Source: Paenibacillus elgii NBRC 100335 | Lineage (GTDB): Bacteria; Bacillota; Bacilli; Paenibacillales; NBRC-103111 | Length of the DNA stretch: 64,000 nt | NCBI RefSeq assembly: GCF_004000865.1 | Contig: NZ_BIMB01000003.1 | Span: 186,001-250,000 of the forward strand | Direction of reading: 5' to 3' | Part shown: positions 35,206-46,251 of the stretch, piece after piece | Position numbering within the stretch: position 1 is the first letter of the stretch | Layout: each line of letters begins with the position of its first letter | Position numbers and translations under genes: made by a program | Notes under the pieces: generated by a model | What the model was told of the DNA's origin: nothing | What the model saw: only the letters and a program-made list of their open reading frames with translations | Databases searched by the model: none

Positions 35206-38200
35206 TCATGCTTCTTCTGCCAATGCAATTTCTTCCACAAACTCGCTTCCTAATTCCTGAACTAGCAGTTCCACAACGCGTTCGGACAACAAAGCAATCG
35301 TAGAAGCGGTGAACAGTTCAACCAAACGTACTTCTATCATAAAGGCCGCGCGGACCCGGCCCACAAATTGCGTCGCGAGCAGCGAATTGCCTCCAAGCTC
35401 AAAAAAGTTGTCATGCACGCCGACCTGCCCGATCCCCAAAACCTCGCAAGCCATATCGACCAGCATTGCTTCGATCGGATTGCGTGGTTCCACATACGCG
35501 GTTTCGATAGCGGGCCGGTCGGTATCCGGCGCAGGAAGTGCCCTGCGGTCGAGCTTCCCGTTCGCGGTAAGCGGTAGCCGGTCCAGGATGACGAAAGCCG
35601 ACGGCACCATATGAGCAGGCAGCCTCTCCGACGTATAGGAGCGCAGCTGAGGCGCAAGCTTTCTGGCCAACGTGCCGAAGGATGGGTCGTTCGCATACGA
35701 ATTCAGCGGTTTATCCTCCAGCGTCGGTTCAGGAAGAATCGCCCGTCTACCCTTGCCATCCTTCCCCTGACGGCGCAAGGCCGCTTGAAACGTGTGAAGG
35801 CCGTCCGCTGCGCCGCTCCAGCCAACTTGAATGGAGTAAGGCAGCTCCTGCTCCCAAGCCCAAAGCAGTCCGGGATCGACAGCTTCTTCTATCCGGAGAA
35901 GGTCATGAGGCGCTATTTCCGCTTTGGTCCGCTTCTCCGCTCCTCGCTTCATCTGTTCCCAAATGGCGAGCTCGCCGGTCAATCTCCGGTTCGGTATCCC
36001 CTTAACGATCACACGTTCGGGTTCCTCACGTTCCAGCATGCTCCGAAGCGAAGCGAGGGAAAGGCCGTCTTTCCGCCAATCGAGCACAAGCGGTTCGGGT
36101 TCGATCGGCTCTGCGGAACCGGACTCGGATGCATCTGCAATGTGCAACAGTACATCATAACGGTAACGCGTCAATTCGTTCTCATAGTGTCCGCGTTTCA
36201 GGCGAACCTCCACCTGTCCAATTTGCGGTATCCGGCGTTTGAGCGCGTAAAACAGCTCCGGTTCGGCGAGCAGCTCGTTTTCTTCCCGAACGGCACGTTG
36301 GGCGGCAGCATGAATGCCGGATAGCTCCGCGTCCTCCGACGCCCGGAAAAATTGTACCGAGGTATGAAAAATCTCCAGCAGAGCGGCATTCCTGATATCG
36401 CCGATAAACACGGTTCCACCCGGTTTTACCCGCCTTATGGCTTGCTCCAGCATATGGATAAAATACGAGATACTCGGCAAGTACTGCATCATGGAGTTGA
36501 TGACTACCGCATCATAGAAGCGGTCTTCCAATCCGGACAAGTCGTCTGCAGGCCGATGGAGCAATTCCACCTTCGCCTCCGCCAACCCTGCGGCTGCCAA
36601 TTGGCTCCGCACATAGTTCAAGGCTACGTCGGACAGGTCCAAAGCCGTATAGCGCGTACAATCCGGAGCGAGCCGGAACAAAAGCATCCCGGTTCCGCAG
36701 CCGATTTCCAGTATCTCTTTGGCATTCAACTGGGCGATTTGCTCTACGGTATGTTCGACCCAATCGTGCATTTCGTGATCGGGGATCGGCTGACCCGTAT
36801 AACTGCTGCTCCAGCCTGTCGTATTCAAGGTCGGATCACCCTGGTGTTCACCTTGGCTATAGGTCGTGTCGAACACAGCCTGCCACTGGGACACCTGCTC
36901 CTGACCCGCCACGCTTTCGGGCAAATCGACTTCGACCCGTTCGGGCTTCGCAACGACATACGCCACCAGTCTGCGATCCTCCGGGGCCGGTTCCCATACT
37001 TGCAGCACGCAATCCTGAACGGCCGTGTGCTGCCTCAGCACAGCTTCAATCTCGCCAGGCTCGATCCGGAAGCCGCGAATTTTAACCTGTTCGTCCGCTC
37101 GCCCGACATATTCAAGCAAGCCTCCCGGCAGCATGCGTCCCCAATCGCCAGACCGGTACAATCGTTCTCCTTCGCCTGGACGGAACGGATTCGGAACGAA
37201 CCGGGCAGCCGTCAGCTCAGGACGATTCAGATAGCCTTGGGCTAAACCCGCACCGCCGATGCAGATTTCCCCGACGGCGCCGGGCGGCACCGGCCGCAGA
37301 CCGGCATCAAGAATGTAGATCTCCAGATCGGGGATCGGCACTCCGACCGAAGCCGGGTGAAGCATCGCCTCCTCGATGGAACGGATTGGGGAATACGTCA
37401 CATGCACCGTCGTCTCCGTAATGCCGTACATATTGACCAGTTGCGGAGCGTCCAATCCGTATCTTTCCACCCAAGGCGCAAGCAGCCCGGGATCAAGCGC
37501 CTCGCCGCCGAAAATCACATACCGCAGTGAAAGAGGAACGGGATCGGAGCACTGACCGTCCGCATAGATCAGCAGACGGAAAGCCGAAGGCGTCTGATTC
37601 AACACCGTCACCTTTTGGTCGCGCAGCAGGTTCAGGAACAACTCGGGAGAACGGCTAACGGAGTAAGGAACGACAACCAGCTTTCCGCCGTGGAGCAGCG
37701 CTCCCCACAGCTCCCATACGGAGAAATCGAAGGCATACGAATGAAACAGGGTCCATACGTCCTTCTCTCCAAACCGATACCAATCCGCCGTTGCTTGAAA
37801 CAACCGGACTACGTTAAAATGCGTAATCAGTGCTCCCTTGGGCTTTCCGGTAGAACCCGAGGTATAGAGGACATAAGCGGTATCCTGCGGCTGCACCTTG
37901 ATGTCCAGAGGCTTTCCATCCTCGTACCGGGGTTCCGGCCCGGCATCGATGCACAGAACCTGCACTCCCTCCAAGCGTAACGCGCGCTCCCTCGTCGCCT
38001 CCTGCGCGATCACCACCGCAGCGGAAGAATCGCTGAGAATAAAGTTCAGCTGCTCTTCCGGATATACCGGATCTAACGCGATATATCCCGCCCCTGCCTT
38101 CAAGACGCCGAGAATGGCAATGACCATCTCAAACGAGCGTTCGGTGCAAATGCCGACCAATGCTCCTTGTCCGACGCCCTGAGCGACAACCCTGCGCGCC

Positions 38201-41200
38201 GTGTCATTGGCCCTTGCTTCCAACTGCCCGTAAGTCAGCTGCCGGTCTCCGCAAACGACAGCCACATTGTCGGGACGACATTGCGCCTGTTTCTCGAAAA
38301 GGTGATGCAAGCAAGCTTGCGGCGCAAACTCAACGCGCCTCCGGATCGCTTCCGCTGCAAGCTCCCGCTCTTCGGCTTCCGTAAGGAGCGGCAAATCCTT
38401 CACCGCACACGCCGGATCATCGACCAGCTTGCGCAGCAACGTTCCGAAGCTTTGAATAAAACGTTCGATGGTCGCAGCTTCGAACAGCTCCGTATCGAAC
38501 TCGCATTCGATCAACAGCCCCTTGGGGGTCTCCAGCAGATCGAAAATCAAATCCAACTCCGACGTCCCGTTGTCGATCTGTGCCACCGGAGCGATGAAAC
38601 CGGCCTCCAGCGAGGACCCGATTTTTAACGAGGCCGCCCGGCCGGAGAAGGTATGCATCACGACCGCAATGTCATATAAAGGGTTGCGGTTGCCATGACG
38701 GCTCGGATTGACCGCTTCGACGATTTTTTCAAAAGGGCATTCGCTATGAGCAAAAGCGCTCATCACCGTGTTTCCGACCGTATGAATGAACGAGAGCGCG
38801 CTCGCATCGGCCTGAACCTTCGTACGTAAAGGCAGATGATTCGTAAAATCGCCCATCATCTGCTCAAGCTCCTCCGTCGTCCTGCCGGAAACGGTAGTGC
38901 CGATAATCAGGTCCTCGCGACCGGTCCAGCGGTACAGCAGAGCTTTCATGGCCGCCACCAGCGTCACGAAAGGAGTGACGTTCTGATTGCGGCTCAGCGT
39001 ATTCACCGCTTCCATCAATTCCGTCGGCAAGTAAGCGTGTATCCGCCGGCCAAGATGCTTCGTAAAGGCTTGTCTTTGCCGGTCGGCCGGGAAGCAGGGA
39101 TGGAACAACGCCCCTTCCAATTGCTCCTTCCAATAGTTTAGCTGCGGAGCTAAATAAGAGTCGTTCAATCGCGTCCGCTGCCACTCGGCGTAATCGATAT
39201 ATTGAATGTGCTGCCCGGAAAGCGGAGAAGCTTCCCCCTTCTCGAAAGCAGCGTACAATAAATCCAACTCGCGCATAAAAACACCGACCAAGGACCAGCC
39301 GTCCGCCACAATATGGTGGAGCAGGAGTAGCAAGATGTGATCCTCGTCGCCAAGCTTAATAAGGAGAGCCCGCATAAGCGGATCTTGGCTCAAGTCCAGC
39401 GGCCGTCTGGCCTCCTCCAAGGCAATGCGGTTCGCTTCAATCTCCCGCGATTCCGGGGCGAGATGGCGGAGATCAACGACCGGCAGCGGCATAGGCTCGG
39501 AGACAAGCACCCGTTGACGAGGTTCCCCTTCGATCGCATCGATACGTATCCGAAGAATCTCGTGTCGGTTCAGAAGCTCCTGAAGGCTTCGATGCAGTAC
39601 GTCCTGCTTCAGAGGTCCGTTCAAGCGCAATCCGGTGGGCAAATTGTAGGCCGGCGTTGACGGGTCCATCTGCTGAAGCAGCCAAAGCTGTCGTTGCGGG
39701 ATGGACAGCGCATACGATTCTTCTCCCCTGGAGAGCTGCAAAATCGGCGCCTGCTCCCCTGACGAACCCGCGCTCTCTGAAAGATCGAGTACCTGCAGGC
39801 AAGCGGCAGCGATGCTCGACAAGGTCGCCTCTCCCATTAAAGAAATCATCGGCACAGTCAACCGAAGATCCCTCTGCAATCGGTTCCGCAGCTGTATGGC
39901 CATCAGCGAGTCGAACCCCAGCGTCCCTACGGCTTGTTCGCCTTCCAGAGACGATTCGGAGAGCATAAGCATGGAAGCCAGCTGCTTCCGAAGATAGGCG
40001 TTCAAAACCTCCGCCTGCTCCGGTCCCCCCCTCAAGATTCGTCCAAGCTCGTCGGTGCCCTCTTGCAAAGCATGGTCATCGCGACTTGTATCCGTCATTG
40101 GCGGATAGTCTGAAATTTCCGTCGCTTCCGGTCCCGTCTTCATTTCGCCTACATACCTGTTCCTTGCCTGAAAGGCCGCTACCGATGGACTCCAATACCG
40201 CTCTTGGTCAAACGCATAGGTCGGAATCGCTATCCTTCTTCCCGTCTTGTGCGATTCTTGCGCGCTCTCGGCGGTCCAATTCAAGGAAATTCCATAACAA
40301 TACAGCTCTCCCATTGTCTCCAAAAGGGTTCTTCTATCGTCCTTTCCTTTCCTCAAGGAGGGAAGACAAACGGCATCAGGCAAAGACTGGGATGCTAAAT
40401 ACGTGAGCGTTGCTGTCGGACCGATTTCGACGAACACTTCGCAGCCCAGCTCGCCGAGGGCTTGGACACCCGCTGCAAACTGTACCGGCTGCCGAAGATG
40501 ATCGCGCCAATACCCGGCATCCGGCTTTTCCCCGGACGGCCAAGCGGTCCCGGTCAAATTCCGGATCAGCGGAAGCTGAGGCGCTCCATAGGCGTACCTT
40601 GCCGCAGCAGCCTCGAACGGCTCCAGCACGGCATCCATTTTCGCCGAATGAAATGCGTGCGACACCCGCAAAAAGCGGCAGTCCACTCCCTCGGCCTTCA
40701 GGCTCTCGAACAACCGGTCAAGGGCTTCCGGATCGCCGGCGACCACCGTATTCCCGGAGCCGTTAACGGCTGCGACCGATAGCCGGTCCGAATACGGCTC
40801 CAGCAGGGCCTCAACCCGCGCTAATGGCAGCATCACGGCTGCCATACGGCCGGGTTCCGTGAGCGACTGCATCAGCTGCCCGCGTTCGGCAACCAACCGC
40901 AAGCCGTCGAGCCAGTCCAGCACTCCGGCGGCACAGGCAGCGGCAAATTCTCCCACGCTATGGCCGCACACAGCCGCAGGCCCGATCCCCCAAGCGCGAT
41001 AAAGCTCGGTCAAGGCGTATTGAAACGCAAAGAGAAGCGGTTGGACATAAGAAGTGTCTTCCATCCAATTGTCCGCACCCTCCTCCTGAAGAATCGCCGC
41101 CTTAAGCGAGCGTCCTTTAAACGCAGGAAAGGTTTGAAGCGCACTGTCGCAAGCATCCATCGTCTGCCGGAATACCGGCTGCGTCTCATATAATTGCCGC

Positions 41201-44200
41201 CCCATTCCGGGGTAGACCTCCCCCTGCCCGGCAAAAAGGAACGCAAGCTTAGGGCTTTTTAAAGTCCGTTTCAAGGCGGACACTTCTTCCGTTCCTTGGC
41301 CGATGAGCCGCAGTTGCTCCGACATTTCCTCGGGGGTTGCCCCTACTGTGGCGGTACGGTACGGCAATTGGGCTCGCGCCGTATTCGCCGTGCAGCAGAA
41401 ATCGGCAAGCGAGACGGACGGCTTTTCCGCCAAGAATTTCCCGTAACGTCCGGCCAAAGCCCGCAGCGACCGCTCGCTGCCTGCCGACAAAGTCAACAGT
41501 CGCAGCGGGGAAACAGAAGGCTCCGCGACCGGATTGTCCGCAATCGGCGGCCCTTCTTCCACAATCACATGCACATTGGTTCCGCTAAAGCCGAACGAAC
41601 TGACCCCTGCGATCCTTCGAGAAGAAGGTCCGGTCGGCCAGGGTGTGCTTTGCGTGGGAATGGCAATGGGAAGCGAGCTCCAATCGATGTAAGGGTTAGG
41701 CTGATGAAAATGAAGATGCTTGGGTATGCACCGGTTTTGCAGAGAGAGGATCGTTTTCACCAAACCGGCAATGCCGGCCGCAGCTTCCAAGTGACCTATA
41801 TTCGTCTTCACGGAGCCGACCAGAAGGGCATGATCCGAGCCGCGTCCTTCGCCTAGCGCGTCCGCAAGCGCATGAATTTCAATCGGATCGCCGAGCACGG
41901 TTCCTGTCCCATGCGCTTCCACGTACTGAATCTCCTGCGGCTTCACGCCCGCGCTGCCGATCGCCTCGCGGATGACCGCAGTCTGGGAAGCCTTGCTCGG
42001 CGCGGTGAGTCCGTTCGTGCGTCCGTCCTGATTGGCAGCCGACCCGCGAATAACCGCCAGAATAGGGTCTTTCGCCGCCTGGGCGTCGGATAACCGCTTG
42101 AGTACGACAACGGCGCAGCCTTCCCCGCGCACATAGCCGTCGGCCGTACCGTCGAAGGTATGGCATCTTCCGGTTGGCGACAGCATTCTTGCCTTGGAAA
42201 GACCGATGTTCACCTCGGGCGACAGCGTAAGGTTTACACCGCCTGCCAGAGCCATCTTGCATTCCCCGATACGGATGCTTTGACAAGCAAGATGTACGGC
42301 CATAAGCGAAGAGGAGCAGGCCGTATCTACCGCCATGGCAGGCCCTTGCAGCCCCAAGCAGTAAGAGAGCCGTCCGGCTGCCGTACTGAGCGCTCCGCCG
42401 GATGCCGTATATGGGCCGAGCCGTTCGATATCCATCCACTGCATACGTTGATAGTCGCTTTGACTAAGGCCCATAAATACTCCTGCGGGCTGGCCAGCCA
42501 GCCGGTCGGGAGCATGACCGCTGCGTTCCAGCGCCTCCCAGCTCAACTCCAGCAGCAACCGCTGCTGCGGGTCCAGCTCCATCGCTTCCGGACGGGAGAT
42601 ATTGAACAGCTTGGCGTCGAAAGCATCGATATCGGCAAGGAAGCCGCCATGCTTGCTGTACGTTTTCCCCGGCGCATCAGGCTCCGCGTCATAGTAGTCT
42701 TCCACCCGCCATCGCTCGGGAGGCACCTCGGTAATGCAATCCTCCCCGCTCTGCAGTACTTGCCAGAAAGCTTCGGGGTCGGGCGCTCCCGGAAAACGAC
42801 ATGCGAGTCCGATAATCGCAATGGGCTCTGCGCTATGGTTTCGTTGGATGCGGGCCCCCGTATCTGTCCCGGCGTCTGTCAGATGCTTCGCCAAGGCGCG
42901 GATGTTCGGCTGCTCGAACAACAAGGTTGGCGGCAGTTTTCGTCCGACATGCAGCTCAATCTCCCCGGTCAGAAGGATGGCTTCCTTCGAACCAAGCCCC
43001 AGAGACGAGAAAGGCGTTAGAGGATCAATCTCCGCAGGAGGCAGTCCCAGACGGGAAGCTACCTGTTCACGGACCCAATGCTCCAATGCCTCTTCTTGCC
43101 AAGAACTCGCAAACCGCTGCCCCGCCGGAATTCGCGAAGCCTCTTGTTCAGGGGCGACCCCGGCCTTCCAGCTTCCAATCACATCCAACTGGCCGCTTTC
43201 ATAAGCTTGTTTGCTTGCGTTTCGCTGGATTTTTCCGCTGCTCGTTTTGGGAATGCTGCCGGGACGGATCAGCGTCAAGCATTCGAGTGAAACGCCGTGA
43301 ACGTCCGAGATCGCCTGGCGAATTTCATGGGCGACGGCTTCCATGTCGAGCTTGGCCTTGCGCGCCGCAAGCTTCACTTCGTAGACAAGACCGACCCCTT
43401 CCGTTCCTCGAGTCCTCACGGCAAACGCCGCCCCGGCCCCGTTGCGCAAAATCGGACAGCTTCTCTCCGCCGTAAGCTCAATGTCCTGCGGATAATGATT
43501 TTGCCCGTCAACAATGATCAAGTCCTTCCGTCGGCCGGCAAAATACAAATCTCCGTCCCGCAGAAATCCCAGATCGCCTGTGCGCAGAAAAGGTCCTTCT
43601 TTCGTATCGCTGGTATAGGCGCGGAATGCCGTTTCCGTCTCTTCCGGCCGGTTCCAGTAGCCTGCGCAAACGGACCCGCCGGCTGCCCATATTTCGCCAA
43701 CCTGATTGTCAGCGCATACTTGCAGCGTTTCCGGGTCCACGATAAGAACTCTCATATCCCATCCCGCTTTTCCGCAGGAAGGAAAGGCCGTGCCGGGTTC
43801 TCCGTCGGTGCAATCCACGATCCAGTTCGAGGACAGCTCAGCCGAAGCTCCCATGATATAAGTAGGCCCGTTTCGCAAAGCGGACGAGACTTGAAGAGTC
43901 GTTTCGGCCATGCCGTAGCCGGGCGCCAACGCCTGCCGGCGAAACCCGCATGCAGCGAACATGGAAGCAAATTCCTCCAATGTTTCTTGACGGACCGGCT
44001 CCGCCGAAACCACTATCGCTTCCCAACTGCTCAGATCCAGCTGGGAGATCTGCTCCGGGGTCACCTTTCGTACGCATAAATCCAAAGCAAAGTTCGGTCC
44101 CCCGCCGTGGGTTACCTTCCAGCGTGTGATCGCCTCCAGCCAGCGAACCGGCTGCTGTACGAAAGAGACCGGGTCCATTAAAAACCCGCGATGTCCGTTG

Positions 44201-44892
44201 TATACGGGCAGCATGATCCCTTCGATCAAGCCCCAATCGTGAAAAGGCGGCAGCCAAATCAGCGAAACGGAGTCCGCCCGATACCGCAAGGATTCTACCA
44301 TCAGACGGCATTGCGCCAACAAATTGCCGTGCGTAACCATTACCCCTTTGGGCAATGAAGTGGACCCTGATGTATATTGAAGGTAAGCCACCGCCTCTTG
44401 AGCGGAGTCGTATGTAGTATACGCCGTGGCTTGATCCGAAGAAATCTGATCGACGGCAAGCCAACGCATCGTCGATAGCTCGGGCAGCTGCTCTCTACAG
44501 CTCTCAAGCTGCTTCATCAGTCCGGATTGCGTCAGGGCAATAACGGGCTCCGCGTCTCGGATCATCGAGCTGATCCGATGGCTTCCCCCGCCCGCTGCCC
44601 GCTGGCGAAGGCGGGGAGGATAAGCAGGGACAGCGATGACGCCGGCATACAAGCAACCAAACAATGCCGTTATATAGTCGATCCCCGGATGAAACAAAAG
44701 AATCGCCCGCTGCCCGGGCGCAACCTCGGTTTGCAGAGCGCTTGCTATCGCTCTCGCCCGAAGATCCAGCTGAGCATACGTAAGCGAATCGCCGGGCAGC
44801 TCTCCGTCCTGCAGGAACGTATGAATCGCTTGATCCGGCATGTCGGCGACACGTCGGCGAAGAATGTCCAGAAACGAAGATTCCTTGAGCAC
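35206..44892 (-). CDS. loading and first extension megasynthase: FAAL-ACP-KS-AT-T-C-A(Thr)-NMT-T
   Basis: The protein is about 3228 residues. It opens with a fatty acyl-AMP ligase (1-580; [20 protein letters not shown], then [12 protein letters not shown]), then ACP (LGLGSKEA), KS (DTACSSS, Cys near 859), AT (GHSVGEF near 1309; HAFHS, malonyl type), T ([11 protein letters not shown] near 1659), C (HHIVADGWS near 1861), A ([11 protein letters not shown] near 2344), N-methyltransferase between A cores (EIGCGTG near 2729; [24 protein letters not shown]), A tail ([12 protein letters not shown]) and T (GGNSLLATQ near 3169). The A code DFWNIGMVH is the threonine code. FAAL plus ACP marks this as the entry point and the product as a lipopeptide. 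The PKS module has no reducing domains. I chose GTG 44892 behind GAGGTGA; the longer frame to 45111 overlaps the upstream gene. Confidence 0.93.
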   Translation of the reverse strand: MLKESSFLDILRRRVADMPDQAIHTFLQDGELPGDSLTYAQLDLRARAIASALQTEVAPGQRAILLFHPGIDYITALFGCLYAGVIAVPAYPPRLRQRAAGGGSHRISSMIRDAEPVIALTQSGLMKQLESCREQLPELSTMRWLAVDQISSDQATAYTTYDSAQEAVAYLQYTSGSTSLPKGVMVTHGNLLAQCRLMVESLRYRADSVSLIWLPPFHDWGLIEGIMLPVYNGHRGFLMDPVSFVQQPVRWLEAITRWKVTHGGGPNFALDLCVRKVTPEQISQLDLSSWEAIVVSAEPVRQETLEEFASMFAACGFRRQALAPGYGMAETTLQVSSALRNGPTYIMGASAELSSNWIVDCTDGEPGTAFPSCGKAGWDMRVLIVDPETLQVCADNQVGEIWAAGGSVCAGYWNRPEETETAFRAYTSDTKEGPFLRTGDLGFLRDGDLYFAGRRKDLIIVDGQNHYPQDIELTAERSCPILRNGAGAAFAVRTRGTEGVGLVYEVKLAARKAKLDMEAVAHEIRQAISDVHGVSLECLTLIRPGSIPKTSSGKIQRNASKQAYESGQLDVIGSWKAGVAPEQEASRIPAGQRFASSWQEEALEHWVREQVASRLGLPPAEIDPLTPFSSLGLGSKEAILLTGEIELHVGRKLPPTLLFEQPNIRALAKHLTDAGTDTGARIQRNHSAEPIAIIGLACRFPGAPDPEAFWQVLQSGEDCITEVPPERWRVEDYYDAEPDAPGKTYSKHGGFLADIDAFDAKLFNISRPEAMELDPQQRLLLELSWEALERSGHAPDRLAGQPAGVFMGLSQSDYQRMQWMDIERLGPYTASGGALSTAAGRLSYCLGLQGPAMAVDTACSSSLMAVHLACQSIRIGECKMALAGGVNLTLSPEVNIGLSKARMLSPTGRCHTFDGTADGYVRGEGCAVVVLKRLSDAQAAKDPILAVIRGSAANQDGRTNGLTAPSKASQTAVIREAIGSAGVKPQEIQYVEAHGTGTVLGDPIEIHALADALGEGRGSDHALLVGSVKTNIGHLEAAAGIAGLVKTILSLQNRCIPKHLHFHQPNPYIDWSSLPIAIPTQSTPWPTGPSSRRIAGVSSFGFSGTNVHVIVEEGPPIADNPVAEPSVSPLRLLTLSAGSERSLRALAGRYGKFLAEKPSVSLADFCCTANTARAQLPYRTATVGATPEEMSEQLRLIGQGTEEVSALKRTLKSPKLAFLFAGQGEVYPGMGRQLYETQPVFRQTMDACDSALQTFPAFKGRSLKAAILQEEGADNWMEDTSYVQPLLFAFQYALTELYRAWGIGPAAVCGHSVGEFAAACAAGVLDWLDGLRLVAERGQLMQSLTEPGRMAAVMLPLARVEALLEPYSDRLSVAAVNGSGNTVVAGDPEALDRLFESLKAEGVDCRFLRVSHAFHSAKMDAVLEPFEAAAARYAYGAPQLPLIRNLTGTAWPSGEKPDAGYWRDHLRQPVQFAAGVQALGELGCEVFVEIGPTATLTYLASQSLPDAVCLPSLRKGKDDRRTLLETMGELYCYGISLNWTAESAQESHKTGRRIAIPTYAFDQERYWSPSVAAFQARNRYVGEMKTGPEATEISDYPPMTDTSRDDHALQEGTDELGRILRGGPEQAEVLNAYLRKQLASMLMLSESSLEGEQAVGTLGFDSLMAIQLRNRLQRDLRLTVPMISLMGEATLSSIAAACLQVLDLSESAGSSGEQAPILQLSRGEESYALSIPQRQLWLLQQMDPSTPAYNLPTGLRLNGPLKQDVLHRSLQELLNRHEILRIRIDAIEGEPRQRVLVSEPMPLPVVDLRHLAPESREIEANRIALEEARRPLDLSQDPLMRALLIKLGDEDHILLLLLHHIVADGWSLVGVFMRELDLLYAAFEKGEASPLSGQHIQYIDYAEWQRTRLNDSYLAPQLNYWKEQLEGALFHPCFPADRQRQAFTKHLGRRIHAYLPTELMEAVNTLSRNQNVTPFVTLVAAMKALLYRWTGREDLIIGTTVSGRTTEELEQMMGDFTNHLPLRTKVQADASALSFIHTVGNTVMSAFAHSECPFEKIVEAVNPSRHGNRNPLYDIAVVMHTFSGRAASLKIGSSLEAGFIAPVAQIDNGTSELDLIFDLLETPKGLLIECEFDTELFEAATIERFIQSFGTLLRKLVDDPACAVKDLPLLTEAEERELAAEAIRRRVEFAPQACLHHLFEKQAQCRPDNVAVVCGDRQLTYGQLEARANDTARRVVAQGVGQGALVGICTERSFEMVIAILGVLKAGAGYIALDPVYPEEQLNFILSDSSAAVVIAQEATRERALRLEGVQVLCIDAGPEPRYEDGKPLDIKVQPQDTAYVLYTSGSTGKPKGALITHFNVVRLFQATADWYRFGEKDVWTLFHSYAFDFSVWELWGALLHGGKLVVVPYSVSRSPELFLNLLRDQKVTVLNQTPSAFRLLIYADGQCSDPVPLSLRYVIFGGEALDPGLLAPWVERYGLDAPQLVNMYGITETTVHVTYSPIRSIEEAMLHPASVGVPIPDLEIYILDAGLRPVPPGAVGEICIGGAGLAQGYLNRPELTAARFVPNPFRPGEGERLYRSGDWGRMLPGGLLEYVGRADEQVKIRGFRIEPGEIEAVLRQHTAVQDCVLQVWEPAPEDRRLVAYVVAKPERVEVDLPESVAGQEQVSQWQAVFDTTYSQGEHQGDPTLNTTGWSSSYTGQPIPDHEMHDWVEHTVEQIAQLNAKEILEIGCGTGMLLFRLAPDCTRYTALDLSDVALNYVRSQLAAAGLAEAKVELLHRPADDLSGLEDRFYDAVVINSMMQYLPSISYFIHMLEQAIRRVKPGGTVFIGDIRNAALLEIFHTSVQFFRASEDAELSGIHAAAQRAVREENELLAEPELFYALKRRIPQIGQVEVRLKRGHYENELTRYRYDVLLHIADASESGSAEPIEPEPLVLDWRKDGLSLASLRSMLEREEPERVIVKGIPNRRLTGELAIWEQMKRGAEKRTKAEIAPHDLLRIEEAVDPGLLWAWEQELPYSIQVGWSGAADGLHTFQAALRRQGKDGKGRRAILPEPTLEDKPLNSYANDPSFGTLARKLAPQLRSYTSERLPAHMVPSAFVILDRLPLTANGKLDRRALPAPDTDRPAIETAYVEPRNPIEAMLVDMACEVLGIGQVGVHDNFFELGGNSLLATQFVGRVRAAFMIEVRLVELFTASTIALLSERVVELLVQELGSEFVEEIALAEEA

Positions 44893-44934
44893 TGTCGTCA
44901 CCTCGAAGATAAGTATCCTGAAGAATAAGGGATT

Positions 44935-44962
44935 GCCACCGCTGAATAGATTCACCGGTGGC
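44935..44962 (-). promoter_or_regulatory. strong intercistronic hairpin between the small gene and the first megasynthase
   Basis: GCCACCG-c-TGAAT-ag-ATTCA-c-CGGTGGC is a near-perfect 28-base hairpin with 12 pairs and a 2-base loop. It starts 10 bases past the stop at 44973 and ends 43 bases before the GTG at 44892. On the minus strand it is followed by AATCCCTTATTC, not a T run, so it looks more like a processing, stability or attenuation element than a normal terminator. Confidence 0.6.
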
Positions 44963-44972
44963 AGCAATCGGG

Positions 44973-45317
44973 TTAAATCGCTAGATTGAATTCGAAGCGT
45001 TTCGTAATCCGGCTCTTCCATACTTTCATCGCCGACGAATAATCGTTCAAAATACGGATGCCTTCCTCCTGGCCGAAATACTCGATTACAATTTCGGGGG
45101 TATGCATCCACAGATCCATGTCGCCGAGCGACTCCATCGGAATGGTCAGCGACAGCACGTCATCTCCGCCCACGAAGGTGCGGTAAAGCGTCAGTCGGTG
45201 CCCTAAGCCTTTGGCATGATTATGGTGTGCCACCAAAATTTTGGTGAAATTTTCTTCAAACTGCGATGTTTTGCTCGGGATAATATAGAAATCCAAGTGA
45301 TATAAAAATTGTTCCAT
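44973..45317 (-). CDS. small protein of unknown function, head of the biosynthetic operon (single domain)
   Basis: The protein is 114 residues, soluble, with no signal peptide. I do not recognise the family. It has the pattern of a compact alpha/beta domain: strand [10 protein letters not shown], helix with [20 protein letters not shown], strand [18 protein letters not shown], then a helix near [10 protein letters not shown] and a C-terminal helix with [14 protein letters not shown]. The same pattern appears twice in the neighbouring 259-residue protein, including GDMD-W after a P-M strand and the H-H-x-x-G segment. A dimeric ferredoxin-like barrel (as in ABM monooxygenases, cyclases or stress proteins) is a guess from the pattern. 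An AAGGAG ribosome site precedes the ATG. It lies 54 bases after its neighbour and 80 before the megasynthase start, so it is probably cotranscribed. Confidence 0.75.
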   Translation of the reverse strand: MEQFLYHLDFYIIPSKTSQFEENFTKILVAHHNHAKGLGHRLTLYRTFVGGDDVLSLTIPMESLGDMDLWMHTPEIVIEYFGQEEGIRILNDYSSAMKVWKSRITKRFEFNLAI

Positions 45318-45371
45318 GAGTGGACAGCTCCTTTATAAGGGATCAAATTGGTCTTGCTTTCGGAAAATGAG

Positions 45372-46151
45372 CTACTCGACGAATTCGCAGCCGGAATTGT
45401 CGCAGCTGGGTACGAAAGTCATCAAATACGATTTGTAGTCTTCCACACCGGCCAAGAGCGAGTTGCGAATCGTCTTGGCTTCTTCGCTCCCGAATACATT
45501 CAAAATCTCTCCCAGTCCCTGCCAAGGATCCATATCACCGAATTTTCTCATCGGTACAAACAGATGGACCTTACGGGAATCTGTTCCCTCCTCGGCATAG
45601 GCAACCCATTTTAACCCTTGACCGTGCTGATTGTGAGCTTGGATCGCCTTCGATACCAGCTCTTGGTACTCGGCGGTGCCCGATTTCTCATTCAGCTGCA
45701 CGACAGCGTAATAGATATATTCCATCGGCGTTTCTTCTTTCTGGGAAGACGGATTGCTGGCCAACGGCAAATATTTCAGAAGCTTGCGCTCGTCCGAAAT
45801 TAACGTAGAGCGGAACGCCTCGATCGTTTGCTTGCCCTCCTCTTCCCCTAGCACTTCGCACAAAACTTGCTCGTCGGAAAGAGCCTTTTCGCGTTCGTCG
45901 GCTTCATTCATCGGGTACATGAGCCATACGACGCCTGCGCCGATCCAGCTTCCGTAGCAGGAATAGATGCTCCCCTTTTGATGCTCCTTGTGAGCGTTGG
46001 CGATTTTCACCAGACAATCGTGGAATAAAATACCCGGCCCCACTTCATGATCCAGGTTGATTTGATACACATAAGGAGAAGGCTCTGTCCCGTTAGGAGA
46101 CATATACGGGAACCCCCATTTTAACTCTAAACTTGGAATAATTTGCGCCAT
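45372..46151 (-). CDS. protein of unknown function, first gene of the biosynthetic operon (tandem duplicated domain)
   Basis: The protein is about 259 residues, soluble and not recognised. It seems to be a tandem duplication of the domain found alone in the next gene. Half one has strand YVYQINLDHE, then IANAHKEHQKGSIYSCYGSW, VWLMYPM and LGEEEGKQTIEAFRSTL. Half two has YIYYAVVQLNE, then AIQAHNQHGQGLKWVAYAEE, HLFVPMRKFGDMDPW and FGSEEAKTIRNSLLAGVEDY. Both halves keep a His-x-x-His-x-x-G segment and a Pro-Met strand. I chose the ATG at 46151, 8 bases after GAGGAGTC; an ATG at 46157 is too close to it. Its place at the head of the synthase operon suggests a tailoring, binding or regulatory job, but nothing in the sequence proves one. 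Confidence 0.75.
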   Translation of the reverse strand: MAQIIPSLELKWGFPYMSPNGTEPSPYVYQINLDHEVGPGILFHDCLVKIANAHKEHQKGSIYSCYGSWIGAGVVWLMYPMNEADEREKALSDEQVLCEVLGEEEGKQTIEAFRSTLISDERKLLKYLPLASNPSSQKEETPMEYIYYAVVQLNEKSGTAEYQELVSKAIQAHNQHGQGLKWVAYAEEGTDSRKVHLFVPMRKFGDMDPWQGLGEILNVFGSEEAKTIRNSLLAGVEDYKSYLMTFVPSCDNSGCEFVE

Positions 46152-46201
46152 GACCATGACTCCTCTCATTGGTTTCGTAAATAAATGGATTAAGTAGACC
46201 A

Positions 46202-46251
46202 ATTATGTAAATGCAAGGTGTACGGATGGAAGGGGCTTTTGAAGAAAAGCC
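46202..46251 (-). promoter_or_regulatory. possible promoter and dyad upstream of the biosynthetic operon
   Basis: Leftward, a weak TTCCAT (46226-46231) and CATAAT (46202-46207) are 18 bases apart, about 50 bases before the first gene. Just upstream is a perfect dyad GGCTTTT-GAAG-AAAAGCC (46234-46251), which could be a regulator site. No other candidate looked better. Confidence 0.3.

Noticed and set aside
44893-45111. 73-codon N-terminal extension of the first megasynthase
   Set aside because: It overlaps the upstream 114-residue gene by 139 bases, has no adenylate-ligase-like content, and a good ribosome site points to GTG 44892.
5235-46151. Trans-AT polyketide logic
   Set aside because: All three KS modules have their own AT with GHSxGE motifs.
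5235-46151. Epimerization or dual C/E domains
   Set aside because: No E-domain-length region follows any carrier, and the C domains look like the L-to-L type by eye.
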